The notes: generated from the sequence alone by a model not told the origin. A stretch of 64,000 bases of DNA from Hippopus hippopus (GCA_946811185.2 OX328099.1:15279859-15343858); one strand, 5' to 3'; positions 38,465 to 49,624 are shown, numbered from the stretch's first letter. Translations and numbers: made by a program.

Positions 38465-41400
38465 CTGTAAGAAATGAAGTGACAAGTACTTTTCTAAAAA
38501 ACAAACAAAAAACAATCGTGCGTAGAACCTAAATATATAGCGATAGCAAAAGCGATTGTTTTGTGGCTACCTTCGTCATCTATGTTTAAGTCAAGCTTTA
38601 TGAATAGAGGGTTAAATGCATTTGGCAAAAAGTATCGACCCATGTCAGCCTGCGCAGTCCGCGAAGGCTGACAAGGGTCGATACTTTTTGCTAGTTGTGA
38701 ATTTTTCTGCATGTCAAAGGACCACACTACCTCAAGATCCATTCGGTTGTTAGACAAAATGGGTTGTATGGATCCATAATTATGAAACGACTCGCTTGGT
38801 TTAATGCTCCAAGGAGATATAGTAAAACCCCCCCCCCTTTTCCCCAGAGCTGCATGATGGCTCAAAAACCACCTGTGAGCAATAGTGATATTTCTATAAG
38901 CCAGATGATCCCCAAAACTGCTAAAGATTTTAGACCAAAATTTCAAGCCAACAGTAAAGATTAATGTCAAATTGTGTGACTTCAAAAAATGTCTTTTCGC
39001 CAACAGGAGTATTCTTCTTGCTGGAAAAACATTCATCAAACCAAGCTTTTCGTTATAAGATAGTCGACTTACTGTGTCTATGTGAATGGACCAGTGTTTT
39101 AATTTCCTATCATCTTAGATACCATTATTTATTTTATGCTTTTCGGTAGTTTACCGAGAAATAATGGTGAAACTTTATATATGGTTTGATATTTCATGGT
39201 TACGACTAGTGAAAAATACTTATTTCATATTTTCATAACTCTTCAATTGAAGGCAGAAACAGTAGTTCCCGCACACTAGTTACCTTAGTAAAATTATAAT
39301 ATGAAAAAGGCAAAGCCTCAATACGAGCGACGTGAACGATTTGTGGTACAAATATCTATTAATTCGAATGACGAGGTAGATTCTAGATCTTGAAATCAAA
39401 AGGTTTTGAGTTCGAATTCCGGCTTTGCCAAAACTAATTTTGAACGTTGTCAAAAGTAGAATAAATTTTTCTTTCGTAGATTTATACATGTGAAATAGGG
39501 CGAACTGTCCCTGATTTTCTTAACAAAAGAAAAAAAACAGTTCTTGGACAATTTCGTTAATTTATGTCCAGAAAAATAACTTAGAATGATTATTGGTTCA
39601 CACCATTTTACCATTTTATGGGAACATTTCCTCACTGCATGTAGATCTAGATCCATATAAAAGAGACTTTGATTTTTACGAGGAATCGGTCAGTAGGTTG
39701 GGAAGAATATTTAGCAGAGTACTGGTAAAAGGAACTTCAGGAACGCATGGTGGGTGCACTTGCCGCCGCAATGAATATACACACAAAAGGAAAAAAAAAA
39801 AAAAACACTCACAAAAAAAAAAGAAACAAACAAACAAAAACAGAATCTTTCTTTTAATTCTTCGTTAGTGCACAGGTCTACCCATGTTTTACCTGGACTT
39901 TTTTTAAAATCAGAGTGTGTAGATCGCTAAAATAAGATTATATGTAGCTTTCCCTTTTCATCCCATCTGCTTTCCTACACGTCCATCATTGAAACAGTGA
40001 TCAGTGCAGAGACAGGAATGAATTGTGTCGCAATGACTAGATCTAGATCTATCATCAATCCTAGGAAAGAAATTTGCCGAGTTATCGGATAGATATTCAA
40101 TTTAGATCTATGGCAAAAAAAAACCCCGCCAAACTTTTAGATCTATCAACAAGCTTTCGTAACATTAAACAAATTATATATGAGCCATGTTGCGGTAAAA
40201 GAGGGTTTAATGCATGATACCAAGCAAGTCATCACATAATTATACATCCATATTGTATGATAACTGACTGAATCAAAAGGCATGCATGCTGGTTCTTTGG
40301 CATGCAGAACGTTGAAAAATAGATCTAGCAAAGTTTTGATCCGGGTCAGCTTGCGCGGATGGGTCGATAGTTTTTGCAGATGCATTAAGCTCCCTTTTTA
40401 CGGATCATAAATCCTGCTTTCTCTGATAATGGTATTTTGAAACAGTCAAAAAAACTAGTTTAGTCATAATTTCTTTGACACAATGCTTTCCGCGAAAAAA
40501 CGGCTTGTGCATGACGTAAGAATAGTATGATTAATGACGTCATTATTTGCTACCATAGATCATTGCGTATGTTTATTCACAAAAAGACGTTTAATATGCT
40601 GAAAGTAAGTAAGAAATTAGGTAATATGTAGATCTACTCATTAAACTGATTACGATTTTTAAGTAGTCATTCGATCGGTAGATAATTATTGTCATTTTTG
40701 AACAATCAGGTACTTGTGCGAAAGATTGTCATACGTGTGACGCTGTGCGACTAACCGGAAGACACTCAATTTTTAGTTATCCCTATTTAGATTTAGACTA
40801 AAACTTAGAACGAATTCGGAATTTTATTTTTAAAAATCTAGAACGGTGTTACCGCAAAACGAGCATTGTTCGTTACGGGCTTCGACCGTAACTCGCTGTC
40901 GCTCGTTATAAACAGTGTGTGGAAATGTGACATAATTCACGCGCATTTACCCTACATTTCTTGCAGTTTACGTAATATTGTAATGCGATGCTATGTGGAG
41001 GGGGTACGCCACGGGGAATTACCGGAAACAACTGTGCTGGATTTTGATGAAAATCCCAAAAAGAAAGGGGTTAGAAGCATGAAATGAATAGAACATTTGT
41101 TCTTTTAAAGTGAAAGATGGAAATTAATTTCACCGAGTGAACATCATCGGTAATATTTTCACGAGTGGCAGCGCCATTCGTGAAAATATTACCGATGATG
41201 TTCACTCGGTGAAATTAATTTCGATCGTTCACCGAGATAATATGTATTCTCACTTTTCTGATGTTAAGGCGTAATCCTGGTTGACAAAGATGCTTTTCTG
41301 ACAAACGCTTTTTGCACTAGGTTTTGTTTGTATTGGAGTTGAACAGCTTTGGTTATATCACGGCCGTCAGTGTACCTAAGTATGTGTTTCCTGGCATTCT

Positions 41401-44400
41401 CACACCAGTACTGAAACAGCTGTTTTTCCAAGTCACTGACTACTTTTCTCACATACATTAGAGATAAGAGGCGAAAAATCTCCGAAATGAAAGATTGTCT
41501 CAACCGGGTATCGAACCCGCAACTACAAGGTCACGAGTCAGATACGCTAACCATAGAGCTACCCAACCGGGCTTGTCTAACTACAGAAATACCACATATC
41601 GACTGATTGATTATATGATGTTTAAAGCCCTTTTCCACATTATTTCAGTTATATCGCGGCGGCCAGTGCACCTATCCATGCTATCCTGGAGTTTCTCATA
41701 CCAGTACTCCACACAATATTCTTTCCAAGCCACTGGCTACTTTCCCACATACTATCGTCGAAATAATGGTCAGCAGTTAGAGAGGAATGAATCTTGTGGC
41801 AATGACTATCATTAATCCTCAGAAAGAAATTGGGCGAACCGGAATCACCTGTTCTCACGTCCTGTACGCTACAGACTGAGCTACCGGGTCTCAGCAAGAG
41901 ATACCAAAATAAATACCAACAATATGAGAGATAAATGCCACTAATGCATAAAATAAGGATGTACAACAAGAATTTAGGTTTAATACACGTACAAGAACAC
42001 CTGAAAAAACAATAAGACAATAGGAGAAATCACCCTTCACAAGCAATTTCTGCTTTAGAAACAATTTTCACAAAATCTGTCTGTTGCATGACTTCAAGGT
42101 TCCTCTGCAGAAGGTAACCTTTACTCACACGTCAAATGATACACTTCAAGATTAAAAGCATCTGCAGACGACAAATTCTAAATAAGCACAAAAGAGTTAA
42201 GGTTTTCGACAGATTAAAATAACCAGCATTTTTCTCCTTCTACAACAATGTTTTCAAAAAAGACCTTCCTTAGGATTTACAGAATTACACAGGAAGGGGG
42301 TAGCTCCTTACCAAACGACAAAATTTAATGCTTCTCAATTGAAAGCTTTTGCAGACGACACATTAAATATGACTGAAATAATAATAACAATACTGATAAT
42401 AATAATAATAAAAGTCATCAACATCATCATCGCAACTTTATTTATGATGGGAATTGGGATTGAAAGGGTAGAAAATATTGTGGAAAAAATGATTTAAAAT
42501 GCTGGTAAACAGTATTTTATCCTTTTCTCAGAGTGTTTTCACAAAGCGTCTTCTTTGGGGTCGTTAAATACAGAATTACTTGGGAAAAGGTTGTTAAATT
42601 AATAATCTAAGTACCTGACGACCGGACTGAGTTAAGTTCTATTTCATGCCAAGTTGTTCTGGATTCAGACCGTCTTTCTGTTCCATTCTTTGCGTTGTCC
42701 ACTACAGGCTTTGTGCGTTTGCTTAAAAAAAGAATAGGTAAAAGAAAAGAGTTTTAATGGTATGGCAAATAAGAGCCTGTTGAATTTGCCTTTCAGTTCC
42801 CTAAAGTTTCTGCAGAAAGGGTTTCGCGCTGGTTTCAACATTATTCCAGTTATATAACGACGACAGCTAAGTTACACGTCTTTCCAATGGTTTCACCAGG
42901 ACAAGGCATCGGCTTGGTAGTGATATGACAAAGGACGCTTTAACGTGATCAGCACCGTCAGTAGAAATCGAACTTAACGAACTTTCCTGGAAACAAAGCA
43001 ATCGCACTAAAGCCTAGATAAACGGGCTGTCTTACAATTCCTTGAACTCACCAAACTACACAATTTTCAAATTTGTCCTTTTTTTTCCAAGTTGTTAGAC
43101 ATACGGGGTTCAGCTGGCAGCTTTAACCCTAAGGCTGCTAAGCACGACTCAAAGACATTTTGCGAACAGTGTAGATCAAGATCAGACTGCAGAGAACGTG
43201 CAGTCTGATCTTGGATCTACACTGTCCGATAAGGGATATCTTTCACCAAAAATAACCCTTTGAAATAGCAAACTTTCGGTTTTTCCTATCGGCTCGAAAG
43301 TTTCTTTTCACTTATTTAGCAGGATAACAGTCACGATTCCCGTATAGCGTACAGGCGATTATTTTACCCGTTGATCTATCGGCTAATGTCGTTAGCAAAT
43401 TCAGTCAGGGATAGATGCTGAAAGTGAAAAAAAAAACAACAGAAACAAAAACAATAACAATAATTATTGTTTTTTATCAACTATTTAAGTTCAAATCATA
43501 AACTTTCTAATTTTTCCTACCTTTTCCGGCGTTTTATAAAGAATATAAAACCAGCAAGACTGGCTGCAATCAACGCAATCACAAGAATGGTTACACCGGC
43601 AGCCAAACCAGCCTTGGAACTCTCTGTAAATACAACATAACACTATGTACAGCCTGAAGGGGACTTTACTCTCTGCAGTGCAGATCAGTTTTGCAAACAT
43701 CGTACCGAGCAATTTCTACTTTAGCCTCTTTAACTCTTTACTGACAACAAAGTTTGAACCTCTTCCAAATTGAAAGCGTTTGCACGCGACAAAATAAATG
43801 TAGCTAAAGACATGAAATTTGTCTTTTATGGGGGTCAGCATTTTTTCCCAAACAAGCGTTTATAGTCCGGTTCTTATAATTTTTCCTTACAAAATATCAA
43901 CTTTCTCTCTCTCTCTCTCCCCCCCCCCCCCCGTTCAAAAAAAATAAACAAAAAATAAAAAAGAGTCATAAATCTGGTTGAATGCTTCTTTACTTATCCA
44001 TAATTTACAAGGATCTTTTCAAAGTTGTCTGCTGTTGTCAAGGGAGATAATCGGGAAAAAAACCTATTGCTGCAAAAGTGAGACACGTCATTGTTTTCAA
44101 AAGGATTTTTTAGTCAAGGTCACTAAACCACAAGGTCATATATCACAGGTTTAAACTTGTAATTCGCTTTCATGACTTCATTATACCTGTCATATCAGAG
44201 CATTATCTTCCGCAGCATTCTACAAATACACATCTAATTTGGGCATTCTGGGTACAGAACCGGACTACTTTTCAAAAAGACAACCGTTACTTTGAATTTC
44301 AAAATAAAATACTAGTAAACTTTTACTCAATAAAAAGCTATCTGGTGCGATTCATTCAGCTATGATCAGCTAGCATGTAACCTATGCATCGGCCATTTAT

Positions 44401-44746
44401 TAAAACAGCCCCCTACAGGCTTGGGTAATAGCTTCTGTATAAGCCCTACTTTTCCCTAGTATATGGGGTGGGTGATGCGTCATAGTAGACAGGTCGAATC
44501 TTCGAAGAATATGACATGCGCAGACAACGATATCAGAGATATGCACGTGAAGATAGTATCCTTACAGATACAGAGGATATATCTGCTTAACCCTTTACCA
44601 CACAAACCCGACCTTTAACGGCTCTGAGAAAGCAAGTTTTTAAAAAAAACCTGTGGAAAAAAAGGAGAAAATCCTGGAAACCAACATCTTCTCCTCTCCT
44701 TACAATGTTTCTACCCTTCTATGAACATATTTCAAAATTTGAGTCA

Positions 44747-44841
<95 letters not shown>

Positions 44842-47800
44842 GTCTACAAATGCTTTCAATTTGGACGTGTCTAAAATTTTGTAGTTTGGTAGAGAGTTAA
44901 AAATTGTCAACGTGTTATAATAGTCTTTCTTATCAATAAGGAAGCGCGCGTCCAGCCTTACATAAATGCATCTTGGGTATAGGTGCAAACGTTAAATTTG
45001 AGCCATATTCTGTGAAAAGGGGGTTTAATGCATCTGCAAAAAGTATCGACCCATGTCAGTCTGCGCAGTCCGCGCAGGTTGACTTGGGTCGAAACTTTTT
45101 GCCGTTTGTAAATTTTCTGTATGTTCAAGGACCATACTACCTCTAATTCTAGTCGGCTGTCGGAAAAAATGGATAGATTCATACTTGTGGAATGGCTTGC
45201 TTCTTATAATTCATCTTTGAGATGCAGTAAGCCCCCTTTTGCCAGAGCATGGATCATTTTATACTCTTTGATAATCTTGAAGAATGTCACGGAGTTCGCA
45301 TGAATATTTGATCTGCCGCTATTACAAAGCAACGTCAAACGCCATGCAAACAAACATTAAAATCAAAGCGCTAACGCACTGAAGGCAGCCGATGTATGCT
45401 ACTAATTGGTGTGTTCTATGATTTTTTCCTCGTAAACTAATATAAATCAAAACGGAAAGTTCTCCAGAGAACTCTTGCCCTTGAGATTAGGGTACGAGTT
45501 CACCAGGGTCCGAGTTTCCCAGCAACGAGGTATGTTATTGTATAAATGTGCTAGATGGTGGAGAGGTGTTAAACCCGGCACGGATTTTGTTTTATTTAAG
45601 CTTGAAAATCTTTTGTTACCTTAAATTAAAAAGACAACTGAAACATACTTTTTCAATTTTTTTCAGAGAACACACAATATCAAGTTGAACTGCTTTGTTT
45701 GAATATCAATGGCAGAACTATTTAGTTAGTGTACGAAACTGGTTTTGTTTACACACGTAACCAGGCAAAACCTGCCGGAAGCAAAAATCTGACCTAGATA
45801 AAGATAGTAGGCTTAAAAAATCAGTATATACATGCACACGTGATGAAGGAACTATGACAGCGGGGTAAACTCGCTGCCAATTAACCTTATTAACTGTTTA
45901 CCGGGCGTCAAAGTTTTTCCATTATTTTGCAGACGTAAAACAGAAGCGACTCAAATGATGGGGTTTATCTTAAAATGATGTTAAAGATATCCTGCGAAGA
46001 GGGAAAAACAATGGTGGTTACCAGCATTTTCTCCGTTTCCAACAATGTTTGCATAAGTTTTCTTCCCTATAGTCATTTAAGTTCTACGGCCCCTAACTCA
46101 TCGGTAAACATTGGCCGTTTTCGTAAAGGCTATTCGGCCAATCTCGGCAGCTTCCGTCTTTTAATATGAGAGTTAGGGGCCGTAGACCTTAAAGACGTGA
46201 TTCTTAGGCCAAGCTTTAAACATGCCCCTTTTTATTTGATTTCATTACATAACTTTCAATCAGAGGTAAATGTATTAGGATAGTAGATTTATACCTGCTG
46301 AATTATCATCTACGAGGTCGGCCATTCAATATACGTATAATGCTAAGTACAATTTTAATTAACCCTAAAACCACAAAATGAAAATTGAACCCTTGGCGAG
46401 CCATCAGCGAACACATGGCCTTCCGCGGATGGTATAGATCAAAATCAGACTGCACATAATGTGAAGTCTGTTCTTGGATTTATGCCGTCATTAAGTAAAT
46501 AAGATCAAAGTCCATCTGAGTTTCAGTGAATTGCATTCTCTCACCCGTCGAAAGAGGTCGAGCATATTGCAAGATTTGAATGTAAAATCATCTTTAACTG
46601 ATATCATTTATCAAAAAGGAAGCAAACGTTCACACTTAAGATAACAACAAATTTGGTACAAGTACACATTTTTGGTCTTCCTTGTAATTATTGACCTTGT
46701 TCAAGATCATTTTGGGATCTCATTGGTTGAGTGGTTTAGGCAGTAAGTTTGTAATCCGGAAATCCGGGTTTGATCCTAGCAAGAGTACCGTTCGCATGGA
46801 AGTGTACTTTGGCAAGGCATTTTCGATCCCCAGCCTGGTATTGGTGAAACTGAATGAATACACGGATAAAGAGAGTTATTACTGTTATGCAGCCATGTGA
46901 ACCACCATTCAAGCAAACTTGAAAAATGACACTGTAAGCTCTTAAACTCTTTACCAGACGACAAAATCTTCGAGTTGTCCAAATTGAAAGACAAAATAAA
47001 AGTGACTCAAAATTGAAATTTGTTGTGGAAAGGGTGGAAGACATTGTGGGAAAAGGAGGAAATGCTGGTTACCAGCATTTTCTCCTTGTCCCACAATGTT
47101 TTCAAAAGCCCTGTTAATCAGGGTAGTGGAAACTCGGGATTGTGGGTTCAAATGGTTAAAACATCAAATTTTGCAGAGTACAAGTGAAAGGTGGCTCAAC
47201 TGAAGGAATATGCCTTTGAAAGGGTAGAATATGTCGGACTTGGAGAAAATACGGATTATCAGCATTTCTTCTTTTCCCAGTTTTTTTTTCCCCCCAGAAG
47301 CCTTTTCTTTCTTAGTGTCATTAAAGTACAAGATTGCACGTTTAAAGGTTAAGTAGAAAGTATTAGGGGTGTCATACCTTGAGTGTCTGGTTGTAAGCCT
47401 GCAAGGGACGTTGTTGTTCCCGCTGTTTTGCCAACTTCTGCCCCTGTAGAAAGAACAAGAAATTTCCTTAAAAAAGACAGACGGCGTAAATTTGTCAGCA
47501 AATAGGCAGGGGCCCTCAAAATAATCATATCTATATTTTTGACCAATCACAAATCTCTATTTATTCATTTGTTATCAATACCAAAAAGTAGGTCAAAAGC
47601 CAGCACGTTCAGCTACGCCGAAAAATGCTCCAAAATTAGTAACGAGGTCATATACTCATAAATGCTTGCATTCACGATTGTGTATATATGACAATATCAG
47701 GTCGCCATCAATTTTATCTACAGTTTCACATCTTAGCGGATAAACCATTGTTTTGATAACCTTGAGAGTGAGAGGCTTTTGAAAACGTTGTGAGAAAAGG

Positions 47801-49596
47801 AGAAAATACTGGTAACCAGCATTTTCTCCTTTTCCCACAATGTTTTCTACGCTGTCAGAAGGAAATCCCATCATTTTGGTTCCATTTATTTTGTCGTTTG
47901 GAAATGCTTTCGAAATGAACGGATCTACATTTTATTCGTCTGGTAAGAGTTACGACTGCTGTAGACCTTGTATGATAAAGTTAACAAGCCTCCTTTGCTT
48001 TAGCTTAATTCTTATCGATGCATGTTTAGATTTTTTAACTCTTTCCAAATCGTAGACAACACCAGAAGCTTTTGTGGACAGTGTAGATCAAGATCAGACT
48101 GCACAGAACGTGCAGCCTAATCTCTGATCTACACTGTCCACTGCTATATTCTAGATTATGACCGAACTGTCTCGTGATCTTGCAAAGGAAATGCTTTTTC
48201 AACCCGTGAGAAAATGCAATTATTTATTCAGTAGTGAAAGAGTTAAGATTTCGTAATTTACCATTACTGCAGTCTGATCTTCATCTTCACTGTCTTTTTA
48301 ATGAAACCATTGGCAGAACTCTAGAGGTTAAAGGACCTAACTTCTTCATGCATTTCCTGCCGAAATTACACAACCATGGTTTTGGTTGTATAGCGTTTAA
48401 TTTTATTTTCAACATTATTTCAACATATCACGTAAAAGAACCATTCTACCTCTTGATTCAGTCGGTTGTAAGACGAAATTAATTTAAGGGATCCATAATT
48501 ATGAGATACCTTGCTGGGTATAATGGATCAGGGAGATGCATCAACCTTTATCCTGCTAAATAACTAAAATGAAATTTTCAACTGGATAGTAAAAACCAAA
48601 TTATTGCCATTTCAAAGTTACGTGTTGGGGAATAATATATTCTTATCGGACAGTGTAGATCCAAGATCAGACTGCACGTTCTGTGCAGTCTGATCTTGAT
48701 CTACACTGTCCGCAAAAGGTCCATGAGTCGCGCTTAGTGGCTAAAGAGTTAAATTCCCTTTTGCCAGAGCATGTCTCACATAATTATTTTATACCAAAAG
48801 ATACATGTCTACAGCCAGAGACAAAAAAATGCTGTTAAAACTTTGTAGAGTGTACAATGGTTCAGATATTTGTCGGCTTTGTAAACATAGATTAATAATA
48901 GATAAATATGGTGTATAGGACAAAGAAGCTCAAGGGATTTGTCTTCGTTTTAAAACCGCAAACGACAACAGTGCGTCTTTTGATGGCCCCAAGAAAATGA
49001 AATGCATTTTCTATCGGTCGTAATCTGCCCCACCTTGCAACTGTCAGGATAAACATTTGGCACGAAGCTACAAAAATGATTATAGTTTCATAAAATTGAG
49101 ATGAAACGAATTGAAAAAAAAAAACGAGTAAAGATGTATCTTTAAAGACTCACAATTATCCTTGTTATAGGGTAGACACAACTTCTCAATTGATAGCTGT
49201 CCTCAAGGTTTAGGACGCAAATGTGATCAAACTTGAAACTATAATTGGCTTGCAACATGCGAAAAGGGGCATTCGGACATTTGCGTAAAGTGTCGTCTCG
49301 GGTCAGCCTGCGCAGTCCGCGCAGGCTAATCCGAGACGGCACTTTACGACTACATTAGATTTTGTGCAACAGTAGACTTGCGTGAAATAGAAAATTACAT
49401 AAAAACGGAAAGTGTCGTTTCAGATTAGTCTGCGCGGAGTGCGCAGGCTGATCCGAAACGACACTTTACGCAAATGTCCGAATGCCCCTTTTCGCGTGTT
49501 GCAGGTCATATAACCATCAACACTGCTTACCTTTAGAACTCCTGGCATCGTCCTGGAATGGATCTGTTACCATACCAGCGGTATACGTGACTTCTC
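37437..49596 (-). CDS. Single-pass membrane receptor with Tyr-motif cytoplasmic tail (3' part; 5 exons seen)
   Basis: Exons in transcript order: 49596-49531, 47443-47378, 43623-43521, 42721-42615, 38464-37437. Two 66-nt phase-1 exons encode homologous 22-residue juxtamembrane segments (EVTYTAGMVTDPF..., AEVGKTAGTTTSL...). The third exon is the membrane helix AGLAAGVTILVIALIAASLA followed by IKRRK. The remaining two give about 375 cytoplasmic residues, acidic and Ser-rich. The tail has an SH3-type ligand PIPQPR, a Grb2-type YMNH, and a C-terminal cluster ENYVEYDP, FDYVESDYDTADHIYDFP (possible SH2 docking sites). All acceptors and donors are canonical and all phases agree. The extracellular domains and signal peptide must lie to the right, probably outside the window, so the ligand and family are unknown. 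Introns are loaded with M1, M2, M4 and SINE copies. Confidence 0.72.
38593..38852 (+). repeat. M2 element
   Basis: GTATCGACCCATGTCAGCCT with a near-intact core; the right end is replaced by a poly(C) run. Confidence 0.75.
39365..39440 (+). mobile_element. Possible tRNA-like SINE head
   Basis: GACGAGGTAGATTCTAGATC and a box B-like TGAGTTCGAATTCCGGC lie 45 nt apart. No matching 3' body is seen, so this is tentative. Confidence 0.35.
39680..39790 (+). mobile_element. SINE body fragment
   Basis: CGGTCAGTAGGTTGGGAAGA, GAGTACTGGTAAAAGGAACT and GCACTTGCCGCCGCAATGAA match the SINE 3' half. An A-rich tail follows. Confidence 0.5.
40179..40408 (-). repeat. M2 element, reverse
   Basis: GAGCCATGTTGCGGTAAAAG to AAGCTCCCTTTTTACGGATC. 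The core arm is shortened (GTCAGCTTGCGCGGATGGGT). Confidence 0.7.
40780..41240 (-). repeat. M7 element, copy 2 (reverse, 5' end diverged)
   Basis: GCATTTACCCTACATTTCTT, GGGGTACGCCACGGGGAATT and AAGCATGAAATGAATAGAAC precede the hairpin GTGAACATCATCGGTAATAT (41139) and its mate. Confidence 0.7.
41290..41575 (-). mobile_element. tRNA-derived SINE, minus strand
   Basis: Read in reverse: box B GGGTATCGAACCCGC is seen on the plus strand near 41500, box A near 41560, then the 3' domain near 41340 (TATATCACGGCCGTCAGTG). Same family as 19545. Confidence 0.75.
41609..41897 (-). mobile_element. tRNA-derived SINE, minus strand (third family)
   Basis: Head at the right edge (GAGCTACCGGGTCTC), then AATTTCTTTC-type linker, GTCATTGCCACAAGATTCAT read in reverse, and the 3' domain at about 41640-41670. 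Same family as 53728. Confidence 0.7.
42140..42300 (-). repeat. Decayed M1 copy
   Basis: TTAAAAGCATCTGCAGACGA, AACCAGCATTTTTCTCCTTC and ACAACAATGTTTTCAAAA. Confidence 0.5.
42303..42596 (-). repeat. M1 element with an (AAT)n expansion
   Basis: CCTTACCAAACGACAAAATT on the left; hairpin AAAATGCTGGTAAACAGTAT; right CTTGGGAAAAGGTTGTTAA. An AATAATAAT tract lies within. It ends 19 bp from the exon at 42615. Confidence 0.65.
42615..42721 (-). CDS. Exon: juxtamembrane cytoplasmic segment of the receptor
   Basis: 107 nt (1+35 codons+1). Acceptor CTATTCTTTTTTTAAG, donor GTCAG/gtactt. It encodes SKRTKPVVDNAKNGTERRSE-type basic sequence, as expected just inside a membrane. Confidence 0.65.
42820..42985 (-). 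mobile_element. Decayed SINE
   Basis: TTTCAACATTATTCCAGTTA and TATAACGACGACAGCTAAG are a reversed SINE 3' domain. Confidence 0.45.
43126..43334 (+). repeat. M4 element
   Basis: TTAACCCTAAGGCTGCTAAG; centre GTGTAGATCAAGATCAGACT around GAGAACGTG; right end TTAGCAGGATAACAG (terminal GGGTTAA lost). Confidence 0.8.
43521..43623 (-). CDS. Exon: transmembrane helix of the receptor
   Basis: 103 nt (2+33 codons+2). Acceptor TGTTGTATTTACAG, donor AAAAG/gtagga. Helix of about 22 apolar residues then FIKRRK stop-transfer. The other two frames give a stop codon or a Cys-rich nonsense sequence, so this frame is preferred. Confidence 0.72.
43729..43850 (-). repeat. M1 fragment
   Basis: TTTAACTCTTTACTGACAAC through GACATGAAATTTGTCTTTTA; the hairpin is missing. 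Confidence 0.6.
44195..44530. repeat. Unclassified repeat, second copy
   Basis: Matches 31215-31812 along most of its length, with one internal deletion. Confidence 0.65.
44588..44900 (+). repeat. M1 element containing a long (AC)n-(AT)n-(GT)n palindrome
   Basis: TTAACCCTTTACCACACAAA on the left and TTTGGTAGAGAGTTAA on the right. Within it 44745-44841 is about 60 nt of AC, then ATATATATAT, then about 25 nt of GT, so the strand can fold on itself. Confidence 0.8.
44998..45260 (+). repeat. M2 element, full length
   Basis: GAGCCATATTCTGTGAAAAG to TTTTGCCAGAGCATGGATC; core GTCTGCGCAGTCCGCGCAGG. Confidence 0.8.
45890..46210 (-). repeat. M1 element interrupted by M8
   Basis: TTAACTGTTTACCGGGCGTC on the left; damaged hairpin GGTGGTTACCAGCATTTTCT. 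The right end resumes after M8 with TTAAAGACGTGATTCTTAGG. Confidence 0.65.
46081..46188. mobile_element. M8: 108-bp TTAA element
   Basis: TTAA at 46077-46080 and 46189-46192. Near-terminal inverted repeats TCTACGGCCCCTAACTC / GAGTTAGGGGCCGTAGA are perfect over 17 bp. No other copy is in the window. Confidence 0.75.
46295..46325 (-). CDS. Candidate alternative exon of the receptor gene (tentative)
   Basis: Frame ATG GCC GAC CTC..., MADLVDDNSA, ends GCAG/gtataaat and leaves one base, the phase required by the membrane exon at 43623. It has an in-frame stop just upstream, so it could be an alternative first exon. Alternatively it is a 15-nt exon after CTCGTAG, or chance. A similar string ending MDNSTS and a GTATTAAT donor lies at 52978. 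Confidence 0.25.
46358..46580 (+). repeat. M4 variant
   Basis: TTAACCCTAAAACCACAAAA, GGTATAGATCAAAATCAGAC and CACCCGTCGAAAGAGGTCGA. Confidence 0.65.
46712..46915 (+). mobile_element. tRNA-derived SINE
   Basis: GGTTGAGTGGTTTAGGCAGT (box A region) and CCGGGTTTGATCC (box B); body GATCCCCAGCCTGGTATTGG; short 3' end ACCACCATTCAAGCA. Confidence 0.65.
46942..47160 (-). repeat. M1 element, full length
   Basis: TTAAACTCTTTACCAGACGA on the left; hairpin GGAAATGCTGGTTACCAGCA; right end TTCAAATGGTTAA. It abuts the next copy. Confidence 0.8.
47160..47352 (-). repeat. M1 element, diverged
   Basis: GAGAAAATACGGATTATCAG is the remnant hairpin; right end CACGTTTAAAGGTTAA. Tail-to-head with the previous copy. 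Confidence 0.6.
47378..47443 (-). CDS. Exon: 22-residue juxtamembrane segment B of the receptor
   Basis: 66 nt (2+21 codons+1). Acceptor TTGTTCTTTCTACAG, donor CAAG/gtatga. Encodes AEVGKTAGTTTSLAGLQPD. Same size and phase as the exon at 49531. Confidence 0.65.
47740..47955 (+). repeat. M1 element
   Basis: Hairpin GAGAAAATACTGGTAACCAG; right end TCGTCTGGTAAGAGTTA. Confidence 0.75.
48034..48246 (+). repeat. M4 variant
   Basis: TTAACTCTTTCCAAATCGTA; centre GTGTAGATCAAGATCAGACT; right TTCAGTAGTGAAAGAGTTAA. Confidence 0.7.
48425..48782 (+). repeat. M2 element split by an M4 insertion
   Basis: GAACCATTCTACCTCTTGAT through GGAGATGCA is M2. It resumes after the insert with ATTCCCTTTTGCCAGAGCATG. 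The left end is lost. Confidence 0.65.
48545..48748 (-). mobile_element. M4 element inserted at the TTAA of M2
   Basis: Reverse orientation: TTATCCTGCTAAATAAC at the left, GTGTAGATCCAAGATCAGAC at the centre, GGCTAAAGAG at the right. The right TTAA (48749-48752) is intact and the left copy reads TCAA (48541-48544). Other M2 copies have a single GCATTAAACCCC here. Confidence 0.8.
49247..49507. mobile_element. M3 element, copy 1
   Basis: Ends GGCTTGCAACATGCGAAAAG and CTTTTCGCGTGTTGCAGGTC. Two internal hairpins with arms AGTGTCGTCTCGG...CCGAGACGGCACT and AGTGTCGTTTCAG...CGAAACGACACT. Flanks AATT/ATAT do not match exactly. Confidence 0.8.
49531..49596 (-). CDS. Exon: 22-residue segment A of the receptor (most 5' exon supported)
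   Basis: 66 nt (2+21 codons+1). Acceptor AATAAATCTTTTCTAG, donor AAAG/gtaagc. Encodes EVTYTAGMVTDPFQDDARSS. Aligned with segment B it shares E-V-x-x-T-A-G. Confidence 0.65.
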
Positions 49597-49624
49597 CTAG
49601 AAAAGATTTATTAAATTAAAATCC

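Noticed and set aside
43491..43712. 73-codon Cys-rich minus-strand frame (GCRCNHSCDCVDC)
   Set aside because: It overlaps the membrane exon in another frame and does not join in phase with neighbouring exons.
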